Source: Plectrocnemia conspersa
Lineage: Eukaryota > Arthropoda > Insecta > Trichoptera > Polycentropodidae
Reading direction: 5' to 3'
Length of the DNA: 64,000 nt
NCBI GenBank assembly: GCA_009617715.1
Contig: VTFK01000049.1
Span: 496,001 to 560,000 of the forward strand
Made by a program: the position numbers and the translations under genes. The notes beneath the pieces are model-generated. The model ran no database searches, was not told the origin of the DNA, and saw nothing but the letters and a program-made list of their open reading frames with translations. Below are positions 1-11,999 of the stretch, in pieces. The stretch's first letter is position 1. Each line of letters starts with the position of its first letter.

Positions 1-770
1 TAAATATCGAAACCCCTCGAGCTTAATGTAGAATTGTTTTAGAGTTTTCAATTATATTGCACGATAATAATTGAATTCCAAAGCATAATAATATCGAGCG
101 ATCGAAAACATTCTGGTTCACTTAATGCGAAAAGTCCTTTGAGTGTTTCCCTATTGTGGAATCGCTGCATCTATAGCTAAACTCAGGTTTTCCCAATAGT
201 TATATTATGAGCATCACACGTAGCGTAAAATTTCAAAAATAATTAATAGTTTTACTTAAATTAAATGCAGTAATAAATTCTATGTTGAGGAATTGATTGG
301 ATGAAAGACTAGTAAAGTAGACATTGTATTGTCTCTGACTTCACTCTCTCTATCTCTCTCCGAGTACAAATGTCTCTTTATTTCATTACTTTATATACAT
401 TAGTTTTGTGATGATTTTTAATGGATTACACGAGCAACTTTTAAAATGCCATCTATGAAATTTTGTCATTGATGTCAAATAACAGTAATAAAATCGAAAT
501 TCATTTGACGGAAAAAATAATATTTTAGACTTGCACTGTAAAATATAATATTTGCTATAAAGATAATATAACTTATTTATGCGTACAATTAGATGCTAAT
601 TAAGTTTGTATTATTATTTTTTTTCGATAAAATTTTATAGATTAAAAAATTTGAAAAAAGGTCATTATTATTGCATTATTATGCATTTCCTAGCAAAAAG
701 CAAATAACAAGATCCATATTACCGACGTAAATAAGAAAAGAATGTGTACCTACAGTATGAGAATTGTACC
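1..770. other. Non-coding AT-rich DNA, probably kindlin intron
   Basis: I see no exon here. The first kindlin exon in the window (1539) begins in mid-codon after a splice acceptor, so this stretch probably lies within an intron whose preceding coding exon is outside the window. A short CT-rich run occurs near 340-360. Confidence 0.5.
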
Positions 771-1465
771 CCAAAAAAACGATTTTATTGCTTTTGGCGT
801 GAATTTTTGACTTCTGAGAAGTGATAATTGTTTTTTGTGCTCTCTTATTTGTTAAAATTCAGTTTATATACTTCATTCGATTTTCATTATTGTAAGTCGT
901 AATATTGTTATAAAAAGTTTTAATGTGAATTTTAAAGCGAAGGTACGATTTTATTGCTTTTGATGTAAATTTTCTACTTCTGATAAGTGATAATTGTCTT
1001 TGCGTTACTGATTCTAAGCAGGGATGTCGTTTAGGGGTGGGGAGAGTTAGGGCCCCCTCCCCCTTTTTTTTGCCAGAAAAAAACGCATCTCATTTAATGA
1101 AATAGAAATATTAAAAAAGCTGATATGACAACCCTAATTCTAAATCAGAAATTCTCAGGTTATCATAAAAAAGTCTTGAATCTATCCTGAAAATATTTTT
1201 TAAAATATGTCATTTCAGTGAAATCATATCTAAATACATTTTCACCGGTAGATGTATATTTTTACCAGTAAAAATATAATTTATCTGGCAGGTGTTAGTA
1301 AAATATGATTTTAACATTACATACATACTTATCATTATTTATTTACATGCGATGTAATAAATGTTACAGTGAATGTGTATTTTTCAGTGAAGTTATATTT
1401 TCACTAGTGAAGTGCTAATACATTTCTACTATCGAAAATATAATTAAGTATAATCCTTGCTAGTT
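771..1465. repeat. Composite R1-R2-R3 repeat block
   Basis: Three repeat modules lie in order. R1 (about 778-1015) is two direct copies of a unit containing ATTTTATTGCTTTTG followed by TTCTGAGAAGTGATAATTG. R2 (about 1018-1140) has an AGGGATGTC start, a C-rich run, GCCAGAAAAA and AATGAAATAGAAATATTA. R3 (about 1150-1465) has repeated units around ACCGGTAGATGTATATTT and TTCACTAGTGAAG. The same modules recur at least five more times in the window. There is no coding potential; a non-autonomous transposon is likely. Confidence 0.7.
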
Positions 1466-1538
1466 TATATATAAAAAAAATATACTGTGACCGAACTATG
1501 TTGTCTTGTCATTGACCATATTTTTTAATTGTTCTCAG

Positions 1539-4500
1539 GAGTCACAAAAGATTGGTCGGATCATGGACTGTGGTGGCCGGCTCGCAACATCTGGCTCTCG
1601 CGCACGCGATCCACGCTTGATCAATATGGAGTCACCGCCGACGCTCTGCTACACTTCACGCCGATGCACAAAGTCCTCAAACTGCAACTACCTGACCAAC
1701 GCTACATGTATTGCAAAATCGATTTTTCAATAAAGGCCTTCAACGCAGTCATGGCCATCTGCAAACAACTCGGTAAGCTCGGTCCGATCTTAACATCCTT
1801 CAAAGTGAACCATCTAACTTAATTATTTTTTAATAGGAATCCGTCACCCCGAAGAACTGTCTTTGTGTCGGCCTTTGGAACCGTCGCATTTAAAACATAA
1901 CTATCTCAATGGAACTAACATTACAATCACGGCTCCAGCGGACACAAATACGTTCATAGCGGCCAGTTCTAGAGGAGCCAGCGGAAGTCTCGACTCCGGC
2001 GGTGCTCCTCTATTATGCGCTCCGATACCTCCTCCGCCTCCACCGCCTAGATCTCAATCGGCGACTCCAATCGGATCACCGATGGCCGTAAGTCAAATAA
2101 AATATTTTATCAATATCTTAATCGCATTTATCTTAAGCTTAATTTTGCTTTATATAGAATCAGAACGGCACGTGGAAACGGAGCCAAAACGGAACATTTT
2201 CATCGAACGGAGACTTAGACATGTCGGACGGATATCTCACTCCTCACGATGCTTCAATATCGATGGAAATGTTGAACGGATCGCCCGATGCGTCCTTAGC
2301 TCACAGTCCGATTGATCCTGGCCACGAAGCGAGAGAGTCGATGGCTAGAATCAGGCCGAAATCTCTGGTCGAGAAAGCAAGAATGAATGTTGGGTTAGTA
2401 TTAATTTTAACACCCATCTATGTTTTTATATAATCAATATTTTCATAAAACACTCGGAGCTAAGATTATTATAGTATTAACCACTTTCTCTAAAATTTTT
2501 TAGATTTATTAAAAAATATGTTAAATAATATAAAGGGGAAAAGTATAATCTTTATAATATTAACATTATAAACAAATCTTTATATATTAGGTAATCCCGG
2601 AATTAATGTCGTTTTTTTAATAGGCAACTTTGGCTTAGTATTTTTGGGTCCGATGAGCAGTGAAGACGTGCGTTGTAATTTTTTTCTTCTCTGTGATCCT
2701 TTGCCTTTCTTTTAAACAAAAAAAAACTTTTCTACCCCATTTACAAACAATGGCAGAGACGTGTCCTTCGGAAACACATTTAAGAAACTGTATGCTGTTT
2801 TCGTTTCATTAAAAAAAAACTGCGACAGAAGCAACAGAATGCATTTATGACATTTACAATGATATACTGGACAAAAGAAAGTGCCAAAGTGGGTTCAAAA
2901 AATTTCCAACGGGCAATCTCGATTTGAAGGACGAGCTTCGAAGTGGACGGCCCAGTCTAGTGGATAGTCCAGCTCTAAAGGCGGAAATCGAAGCAAATCC
3001 GATTATGACCATTGATGAATTATCGAAGAAAGTCGGCACATCACGGTCGAACACCCATCGTTATCTTGAGAAACTGCGAAAAGTTAAAAAAATAAGGTAT
3101 CTCGGTTCCTCGCGCCACCGACTTAACAAAGCTCAACGCCTCAACACATGCAAAATACTGCAAGAAAAGCAACATTTTACCCCCCGTTTCTCCATGACTT
3201 TATCACCAGAGACGAAAAATGGGTTCTTTATCATGATATAAAAAAATAGAAACAATGGTTAAATCAAGGTCAAACCCCAATTCCAACACCAAAACCAGGA
3301 CTACATCCTCGGAAAGCATTATTTGTGTGTGGTGGATTCGAAAGGTGTAATTTATTATGATGTTTTAAAACAAGGGCAAACTGTTACTGCAGCCCTCTAC
3401 TGTGAACAGATGGACAAATTAAATACGACGTTACAGAAAATTAGACCTGCTCTTGTGAATAAAAGTAATGTCATTCTTCAACATGATAACGCCCAGCCGC
3501 GATGTTGCCGATATTACCCGTAAAAAAAAATCCAGGACCTTAGCTGGGATGTTTTATTGCATCCACCCTATTCTCTGGACTTGGTACCGAAAGCAACTTT
3601 CAACTTATTTCGCTTTTAGAAACGCAATTAGGGGAACAAAAAAATTCGACAATTCGACAAAAAACTGAAATCGGTCTTTGGAGTTCTTCGAATCTAAACC
3701 AAAAGCCTTTTATGAATAAGGAATTTTAGATCTAGTAACAAGATGGCAAAGAGTCGTAGATAACACTAGAAATTACTTTGTATTAAAAAAATATTAAATA
3801 ATTGAAAAAAAAAATAAGTTTGAGTTTTAATAAAAAACGACATTAATTCCGGGATTACCTAATACAAGATTAGCACTAATACCAATTCATTCATAGATCA
3901 TATTATGTCAAATTTTAATTTAATGCTATAAGTGATCATAATATATTACTTATAGAATGTCTAAATAATATGAAAATATTATCAAACAATCGAGAACCAA
4001 TTAAAGAGATACTTAAAATTAACTGTAGACAACTACAAAATATAAATCTTTCAATTTTAAATTATTAAAAAATGTCAATAATAACATATTTTGTCATTGA
4101 CAGCTGGCTAGATTCTTCGCTATCTATCATGGAGCAAGGAGTCAGAGAAGGCGATTGCTTGCGCCTCCGTTTCAAATTTTACACATTCTACGATCTAAAC
4201 CCTAAACTGGACGCAGTTCGTATAAACCAATTATACCAACAAGCCCGTTGGCAGATTATAAATGAAGAGATTGACTGCACCGAAGAAGAGATGCTAGTTT
4301 TCGCCGCTTTACAAGTTAGTATATTTTGTAATCACCGCTAATTAACAATCTGGATCAAGTCGTTAATCCTTGGCTCAAAAAACAGTTACAAGTCAACTTA
4401 CAATCGAGTAAAGGCGACGGAAACGACACTATGGACGGCATCACAACGGGAATGGAAAGCTTCAACATTTCCAACACTAACGGGAATATAAGCGCCGAGG

Positions 4501-6982
4501 CCGAAATAGACAACATGCTCACTGATTTAGAAGTCACTCTTCACGGAGGATCTCCGGCCGCCCCCACCGATATAACGCGAGTGCCCAACTTATGCGACAA
4601 CCTCAGATTCTTCAAGTAAGTGATGATTGGATGTGATCTATTTTTTGCGATATTTTAGTCTGATGAAAATGTTTATTTAGCGATAGCGACAAATGTGGCC
4701 GGGGCTTCTGCCTTCATCCGTAAGATGATTTAAAATGTTTTTGCACGAGTGTGTAAAATTACATTCCCGATGCTTTTACCCCAAACAGTATTGAAAAAAA
4801 AATCAAGTTAACAATAATTCTCAGAAAATATTTTTCATTTTATTATTTGATATGTTGTTTTTTTACCCTTTTAAATTTTTACTTACCTTGCATACTATAT
4901 TTATCGATTGGTTCTCTATCGCAGGCCAAAACGATTCACATTGAAAGCCTACAAACGATACTGGTTCGCATGCAGAGATTTACACCTACTCGCTTATCGG
5001 ACTAGCGAATGTGCCACCGGATTTGGAACTCCCGTCTTTTCGGTGGCGTTAAAAGGCGCCGAAGTTACGCCAGATGCAAACGTGACTCAAGACAGATACA
5101 GCATCAAATTGGAAGTTCCGAGCGAAGACGGCATGACAGAGATGTGGTTGAGATGTGATAATGTAATTATTTCAGTGATACTTTTTAAATAGTTCTTCGT
5201 TCGAGAATCATATTAATTATGACGTTTCATATCTTAGGAAGAACAATACGCCAAGTGGTTATCGGCGCTCAGGTTAGCTTCGCGAGGCCGAACATTAGCC
5301 GACGCCGGATGGGTCTCCGAAACTAAGGCCATCAGAGACTTCTTATCTCTACAGAGACCGTCGGCTTCGCCGATTTTGGACTCGAAAGATGTAGATATAA
5401 GTGCCGAAGATTATGTGTCGCCGCGTCATCAGAAGAAGCTTAAGGGAAAGGTCAGGCATCGCATATTGGAAAATCACACCAACGTGAACAAGCTGACGTC
5501 CATGGAGGCTAAAATGCAATTTATCAAAGCTTGGCAGAATTTACCAGACTTTGGAATATCCCATTTCATTGTCAAGTTCATGGGTCATAGAAAAGAAGAG
5601 CTCATTGCCGTGGCTCAGAATCGCATTATGAAATTAGACATCAACAGTGGAGTGCATCAGAAGACATGGAGATTTAGCACAATGAAAGTAAGTTCGAATC
5701 ATTTTTCTAGAAATATATAATATAAGGACTCATAATTTAAAATAAATCAAGAGTTTTTTCCATAAAATGATTGTTGTTCGAGAATTTTTTTTATTTCATG
5801 TGTGTGTTGCGATAGACCGTTGGCATTCCATATGGTAATATGTAGTTATTTACATACTTATCATTCTTTTTTTACATGCGATGTATAAATGTTAGTGTAG
5901 TTATATTTTCTCTAGTGACGTCCAAATACATTTTTATCAGTAGATGTATATTTCTACTACCAAAAATATAATCAAGTATAATCCTTACCAGTTTATATTT
6001 AAATAATTATATTGATTCAACTTGATAGTTGTGAAACGTCCATTTACTGTTCAAATCCAAACCTAACCTAATGAAAGTTCTAAAACTAATTATAGTTTTA
6101 GAATTTTATGTCCAAAATATTTCTCTCAAGGGAAAATAAGTGGAAGAAGTACAGAAAGATGTTGCATCTCGCATATTGCTCCATAGTTTGTCTGCACTTC
6201 GATATTACATTATGTTTTACTAATATAATAGCTATCCTTACCGATATTACTACAGACTTCTGATGTAAGAGTATTGGTCGAAGTGTATTTAAATCGAATT
6301 TTGGTCAATAGAAGGGCGCAAAAAACAATCATCACTTCTCAGAAGTCAAAAATTCACATCAAAAGCAATAAAATCGTTTCAGCGTCGTTGCAGTGAAAAC
6401 GCTCGGTAACAAGCGTTTCCACTGCGACGGCGTTGACACAATTTTATTGCTTTTGACATGGATTTTTGACTTCTGAGAAGTGATAATTGTTTTTTTGTGC
6501 TTCAGTTTAGATATGCTTCATTCGATTTTCACTTATTGTAAATCGTAATATTGCTATAAAGTCTTAATATGAACCGAGCGTTTCCACTGCGACGGTTTAA
6601 TATTATTGCTTTTGACGGCTTTTGCCCCCCCCCCCCCCCATTGAATTTGGCCAGAAAAATTCAAGTCTATTAATGAAATCGAAATTGAAAAAAAACGACC
6701 ACTGACTGTCCAACTTTTGCCCCCCCCCCCCTACTGAACTTTCATTTATTTAATAAATTAATGTAATTAATTAATTTTCAGGCTTGGAATGTTAACTGGA
6801 AGATAAAGCACATGATGGTCCAGTTCGAAGAGGGAAGCATAGTGTTCTCGTGTCAATCCGCAGACTGTAAAGTTATCCACGAGTTCATCGGAGGCTACAT
6901 ATTCCTCTCGATGCGGTCTAAAGACGCCAATCAGACGTTAGACGAAGAACTATTCCATAAACTTACCGGTGGTTGGGTGTAG
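1539..6982 (+). CDS. Fermt (Fit1/Fit2 orthologue): Kindlin / fermitin (integrin activator), 5' partial
   Basis: Kindlins are cytoplasmic FERM-PH adaptors that bind integrin beta tails and help talin activate integrins at adhesion sites. Exons with continuous frame: 1539-1772, 1837-2087, 2158-2393, 4104-4314, 4386-4615, 4925-5162, 5238-5687, 6782-6982; about 683 residues, close to the usual 680-720 minus the N-terminus. Visible landmarks: [10 protein letters not shown] and [10 protein letters not shown] (F0/F1), [13 protein letters not shown], a Pro-rich and acidic F1 insert, [13 protein letters not shown] opening the PH domain, [17 protein letters not shown] (F2/F3), and the C-terminal [12 protein letters not shown] and LTGGWV then TAG. 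The first exon starts at codon base 2, so the coding start lies upstream. In F3 the integrin-contact Gln-Trp of vertebrate kindlins reads Ala-Trp (MKAWNVNW) across the last splice junction. Possible AATAAA signals lie near 7485 and 7737. Confidence 0.95.
2587..3862 (+). mobile_element. Mariner-like transposon, full length but inactive
   Basis: Near-perfect 31-bp terminal inverted repeats (TTAGGTAATCCCGGAATTAA and its complement) are flanked by TA target duplications at 2585-2586 and 3863-3864. Total length, 1276 bp, is typical of mariner. It sits in a kindlin intron in the same orientation. Confidence 0.93.
2800..3720 (+). pseudogene. Mariner transposase pseudogene
   Basis: Fragments in different frames resemble a mariner transposase: a helix-turn-helix part with DELRSGRPS (2924-3100), [11 protein letters not shown] around the first catalytic Asp (about 3206-3240), [13 protein letters not shown] and LYCEQMDKL (about 3327-3420), and LQHDNAQP with the second Asp (about 3477-3500). 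The HPPYS motif follows near 3563. The expected third Asp in the SDYHLF-type motif is replaced by KATFNLF. A stop follows the first Asp segment and several frameshifts interrupt the rest, so it cannot encode an active enzyme. Confidence 0.88.
5820..6745. repeat. Composite R3-R1-R2 repeat in kindlin intron
   Basis: R3 (about 5835-6120) contains ACATGCGATGTATAAATGTT and a GTGAAACGTCCATTTGCTG-like motif. R1 (about 6270-6610) is here a long hairpin: about 80-bp arms at 6312-6390 and 6425-6505, each holding GACTTCTGAGAAGTGATAA and AGCAATAAAAT motifs in opposite orientation. R2 (about 6615-6740) has C homopolymers of around 15 and 12 bases. All lie between coding exons 5687 and 6782. Confidence 0.8.
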
Positions 6983-8589
6983 CCGCCATTAAGAATACTT
7001 ATAACGTTACTTCAAATTCCAATTGTAGATACATCAAAACTGAAACTCGTCTTGAATAAGTGTAAATACGACAAAAGAAAAAATATATTTTTTTTGCACA
7101 TATTGTATTGACGCAATATAATCACTGAGCTACTTGAATAGCATTTTTTATTATTATATTTATTAATGTAAATTACCTCCATATTTATGTGTACAGTCCC
7201 GAACGTGCTAAAATAGTCTTCCCCGAATAATTGACGAATTTGCAATTGTACATTACGATCATTTTTATCGTCGAAAGGACGTTTTACCATATATTTTAGT
7301 TGTCAAAATTAAATTTAATCTTACGTAGAATAGTTATTTTTATTAATTTATTTTTTGTTAACGTTAACAAACTAAATTGAACTTAACGTAAAAATGTTAC
7401 ATTAAAATCAACCGGTTCTCGGAAAGTAGTCGATTCCACGTTTATAAAATAGAACAATATTTTTAACAAGTACTGCATGTGCCTAAATAAATAAAAAAAC
7501 GGATGCCTTATTTTTATTATTTATTGTTAAGTGTGAAATTTTTATATAAAAATGTTAACAAGTCATTAACTCGTACGTTTCTATGTATATTTTATTATTT
7601 TTAATGTTAGCTTGCCATCGTGGTTATTGTCCGGTTTGTGTATTGAAAGCGGATTAATAATAAATTTATATTTAAAAAATGTATATAGTATATTGTGAAC
7701 GTTTACATGTCTTGTATACTTGTGAAATGAAATCTAAATAAATCTTCGAATAACAGCAGCTGCTTTTCATTGTTTTAAGTTGTAATTTCGTACATCCACA
7801 ACGCATACACAAGAGCTGGAGCTGGATCGAAAAATACTAATTATTATTTTTTAATATAGCTCTTTATATGAATCAACACATGCTCAAATAGATTTTATCG
7901 CTCATTTTCTAAGAATTATTCCAGCCGTATGTAAAAACGAAAGGTCCGATGAGTAATTCTTACTTGTATATAACATAATTGAGCTTCCAGCAGTTGAGTC
8001 AATAATGCATCATTGCATCTCACTAGCTTGACTCAATTCTACAATATCTTACCTCATGATTTAACTAAGAATAAAGCTTTACCTACTGTTAATATATTTC
8101 TAAAAATACAAGATTTTTTTTATTATCATTTCAATTTGTAACTTTTTTTTGAAATAAAATGAATAGTTATTTAACTTTAATTATTACTCATTTACTAAGA
8201 GCGCCGTATCGTAAATCTGAAAAAATAGCATTTGGCTCCGAAGACCATATAGATCATTATTTTATTTTATTTCAGTAAACCATTAAAATTTAAATTGTTT
8301 CTCTGGAAGCGCAATATATAGCTAAAAATATATTTTTAATGAATGAGAAGCAATGATTTCAATATTAATTTTCATGTGATCTTTTTTAGCTCGCAAGTAT
8401 TTTGTTGAACTTAATCTTTTCTCATATTAGTTCAGCCAAATAAGTTCTAAATAAGCTATCAAATTCATAGGATTATTCGAATCATGCAACACTAAAATGG
8501 AATATTTTACATTTTTATTTGCGCATAATATGCATTTATTTTGGTTGCTACTCGAAGTATCATCGAGATATGTTTATCAGATGTGTACC
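6983..8589. other. Kindlin 3' UTR and AT-rich intergenic DNA
   Basis: Follows the kindlin stop. AATAAA-type signals near 7485, 7660 and 7737 could end the transcript. Beyond about 7760 I see no coding signal or clear repeat. Confidence 0.5.
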
Positions 8590-8731
8590 GTGAGATACTT
8601 TCTTTTCGCTCACTCGCGTGTTAAGTGACGACAGCAAGTAAGAGATAAGGGCGTACGTTATATGCGGTCCGCACGCCCCTATCTCTCACTCACTCTCGTC
8701 ACTTAACACACGAGTGAGCGAAGTATCTCAC
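8590..8731. repeat. Hairpin MITE
   Basis: Inverted arms of about 50 bp: the left arm starts GTGAGATACTTTC and holds CACTCGCGTGTTAAGTGACG; the right arm ends GAAGTATCTCAC and holds the complement. Total 142 bp with no coding capacity. A related left arm is at 15008-15060. Confidence 0.75.
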
Positions 8732-9235
8732 CATACGCGCCTGATGTTTACATGTTAAAAAGTTTTGATCTTTGATTTCACATTTTGTAAAAAAAATTTT
8801 AGTCAAATGTAGTCCATTGATTATAATAAAAAAATAATCGAAATCGTTACATGCCATAGTGCTATTAGCACTAGTTAGTGAAAACAGCACCTCATAGCAC
8901 TATAACGGTTGAATACAACTTGCGTTCCTCTCATGAAAATTGATATTATGCATAAGTTACTAGTCAATATATGCCTCAAACTATTTAAAGAGCTAATCAA
9001 CGTAGGCATAGAAACAACATTTCGTCAATATGTTTGTTTAAAATATTACAATATCTTTACTGTGCTTTGTTTGTCAATATCAAATTGGTATTTCTTGTCA
9101 ATCTTTTTTTTTTAAGATCTAAGGTTTAACGGGATAAATCGTAACTCACGGATTCCAGCATTAATTTGTCTACAAAGCTCTGGTTCTTCTAAACATTTGA
9201 CGCAAAGGAAAATTGATTTTAGATATGATACGCTG

Positions 9236-9414
9236 AATTTTTAAAGTGTAAATTGCTAACACCATATTTGACAACTTTACTAGAAACTAAATAGACGACT
9301 TGAAAATAGGAAAATATAACAATATCTGTAGTGTTTAATTTGAGATATTAGGTACAAGATAACATTGTTGTCATTTTCACCCAAAAGTGGAGTTAGCAAA
9401 TTTACACTTTAAGC
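9236..9414. repeat. MITE, copy A (AAAGTGTAAATT ends)
   Basis: Begins TTTAAAGTGTAAATTGCTAA and ends with its complement, GTTAGCAAATTTACACTTTAA. Shares internal motifs (ACTAAATAG..ACTTGAAAATAG, ACAATATCT) with the copy at 15416-15638, so the two are one family. Confidence 0.75.
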
Positions 9415-10239
9415 CAATATTTAAGTTACTTTTTGTTCCGGTTGACTACCATTATTTCTTCACCTTAAAATATTTGATTCTCTCATCGTCTGGAGTGCAT
9501 ACCATAGTCAAATACACCTTTGAAGAGCTCGAGATTGAAGGCAATTTGTAGCTTTCAATAATCTGCAATGCATTATTTAGTTCTTCTTTAGTTCTTTAGT
9601 TAACCGCCTGGATTGATCATCTCATCAGTAATGCGCTGGACGCAATAATCAGGTTTATTTTGTAAAAGTAAGTACTTATATTTTTTTTGTATTGTAGAAT
9701 GTTTTTTACTTTTCTACTAAGAATAAAGTTTTGGAAAGCTGCCGATTTAACACTAGATTTATGGTATTTAATTTGATTTGTATCAGACAAGTGTTTTTTC
9801 TGTTTTTTTTACTACTTTTTATATTTGAATAATGCAAATATATTATATTATTTTTGAAAATCTGGTCACTATATACCTATTTTTAACGACACCCGTCAAA
9901 TTGACGGGTTTATGCCTGTAAGCCTAGGGTTAAAGCAATAATGGTATTGTTTTTTTATCGAAATGTAAAAAAAATATGAAATAAATAAATTGTAATTAGA
10001 TTGAATATTGACTAGACACCCTGCACTAGTCGCTAGAATTAGGTCGACTTCTGTTTGTGAAATTTTTTTTTCTATATGTTATATTATATAATTGTATTAA
10101 TATTAACTGAGATATTTACAAGAATATAAATCAGGGTTGTAGAGTCTAAAGCATTTAGATGTATCTATTATACCGTAAATTGAGGTGAGCAGATTTCCAA
10201 AACTGAGATATGGAATGAAAGTTTTTAAAATGTGTTTAG
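9415..10239. other. AT-rich intergenic DNA
   Basis: No gene recognised. A short palindrome (ACCCGTCAAATTGACGGGT) sits at about 9892-9910. Confidence 0.4.
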
Positions 10240-10243
10240 TTAA

Positions 10244-10782
10244 CCCTTCAAACTCCTACATAGACATGAACTCGATATCGGTTTTTTACCGGTAACTCCT
10301 TTGTTGAGGCTCGACATTTTTAATCAGTCTCAGAAGTATGTCTCAAATTAGAAAAAATAAATTTGAAGATATATGTATATTTTAAATAAAGCTTCAGAAC
10401 AATTAGAAATACCCTAATAAATTACATTTTTTTAAGGTAATCATAAATATGGGAATTATTTATATTCTGAATATGGAAGCCTTTTGGTTACAGGTCTTTC
10501 GTTCCAGAATTTTTGGTAAATAATTTTATTAATAAAAAATATCACAAATAGAATTTAAGGACCAGAACAGCAAAAGTTGCAAAGGAAGATAAGAAACGAC
10601 ACTATTGCAAAAAAATATCTAGCATTTTTTCAAGAGATTATTTTAAAAAAAGTATCACAATAAATTTAAAAAATGTGCAATTGTTATATATCAAAACATA
10701 TTTTTCCCTTGTACTTCAAACATAATTACTGACAAATTCACTGAAAATGGCTTAGGGTTGCTGGAAGATGGAGTACGAAAGG
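10244..10782. mobile_element. TTAA-flanked piggyBac-like non-autonomous element
   Basis: Flanked by TTAA at 10240-10243 and 10783-10786. Termini CCCTTCAAACTCC and GGAGTACGAAAGG are imperfect inverted repeats. TTAA duplications with CCC..GGG ends are the piggyBac hallmark. No transposase recognised in the 539 bp. Confidence 0.55.
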
Positions 10783-10949
10783 TTAAAAAATATCAGGATA
10801 TAATAACATCAAATGAACATTCATAACTTTAAAATCCCACCTCAAACAAAAAGCGTAGGAAAGAACAGATTTTTTTCTATCTGAAATAGTGGCATTGTTT
10901 ACTACAAAAAAATTGAAGAACTAAACACATTATCTGTAGAAAGTCATAT

Positions 10950-11280
10950 TAAGAACGGAATAGCGTAGTCCGTAACGTCTCAGACTAGATGAGGTTGCAG
11001 GTTCGAGCCCTAGCAGCAGCACTAGAATTTTTTTATAAAAAAATGCACCATTATTAAAATAAAACCGGCCGCAGCTGCAGTGACATCTATTGATTATAAA
11101 ATTGTATAGCACATAATAATTTATAATTAATAATATATATGTCACCGATTCGCAGTTTCAGTCTGGTGATTAATACCGATTGATTTATCCAATTGAAACA
11201 GATTTACCCCGTTGTAACGCATTGGGCTTACGCCTGTCAGGTTACAGCAGAAGATTTATTAATAAATAAATAAATATAAT
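10950..11280 (+). mobile_element. tRNA-derived SINE
   Basis: A box A-like TAGCGTAGTCCG (10961-10972) and a box B-like GGTTCGAGCCC (11000-11010) about 40 bp apart form a pol III promoter of tRNA type. A non-tRNA body of about 240 bp and an AATA/TAAA-repeat tail (about 11254-11280) follow, as expected for a retroposed SINE. Not a functional tRNA: the arms do not fold as a full cloverleaf. Confidence 0.72.
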
Positions 11281-11990
11281 TGACTTTGAAGGCTTAAACA
11301 CAAATGGTAAGCCAATATTTTAGCTTTGTTTTAATTTATTTAATTCAATACATTGACTTTTTTATTTAAAATAGTTTGTAGATACGAACAATAAAAAAAA
11401 TGTGATATTTTGAAGAACACCAATTTATCAATTATGATCCTCAGAAGGCAAAATACTCAGATTTGTTTATGTCTCGCGCTCAGAGAATTTGATTGCTTGT
11501 ATAGTTATAAAGCAGATTTTTAGACGGAAAGGGTCTGCTTCTCCTTTTAAATGATTGTCAACTATTCATAGGCTTAGTATAACTGTGTAACTCGAAACTC
11601 AGACAGCTAAAAAAAAGCTCATCTCGAAAATTTATGTTAATTTTGAGATCCTAAGATATGTTAGGTTGAAATGCGGGATGCTGGTGAGAGCTAAAAAAAA
11701 TTATCTCAAAATTTTTGTGAAACCGGGACATATTAGGAAAATCATATGTGAAAAATTCGCAAGTACAATATTTTTTAAGCATCTGGCGCGAATTCATCCT
11801 TTCCTATGCAGCATTGTAAAACAATTATAAACTTAATTTATAACAAAAAAAATACAATTTTCTTGTTAAATTTTCTGATGTTTGAGATGAGAATTCAGAA
11901 GAACTCGGTTATCACTGACGAGTTAGTGTTTTCTGTGCATAGTATTAGGTAAGCCTTCATTAAATTCTGGAGATCAGAATTCAGCAAAAC
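11281..11990. other. AT-rich intergenic DNA
   Basis: No gene or clear repeat structure recognised. Confidence 0.35.
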
Positions 11991-11999
11991 TAAAAATTT

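Noticed and set aside
9602..9934. Possible TTAA element between TTAACCGCCTGG and CCTAGGGTTAA
   Set aside because: Inverted-repeat match is only a few bases; chance is likely in AT-rich DNA.
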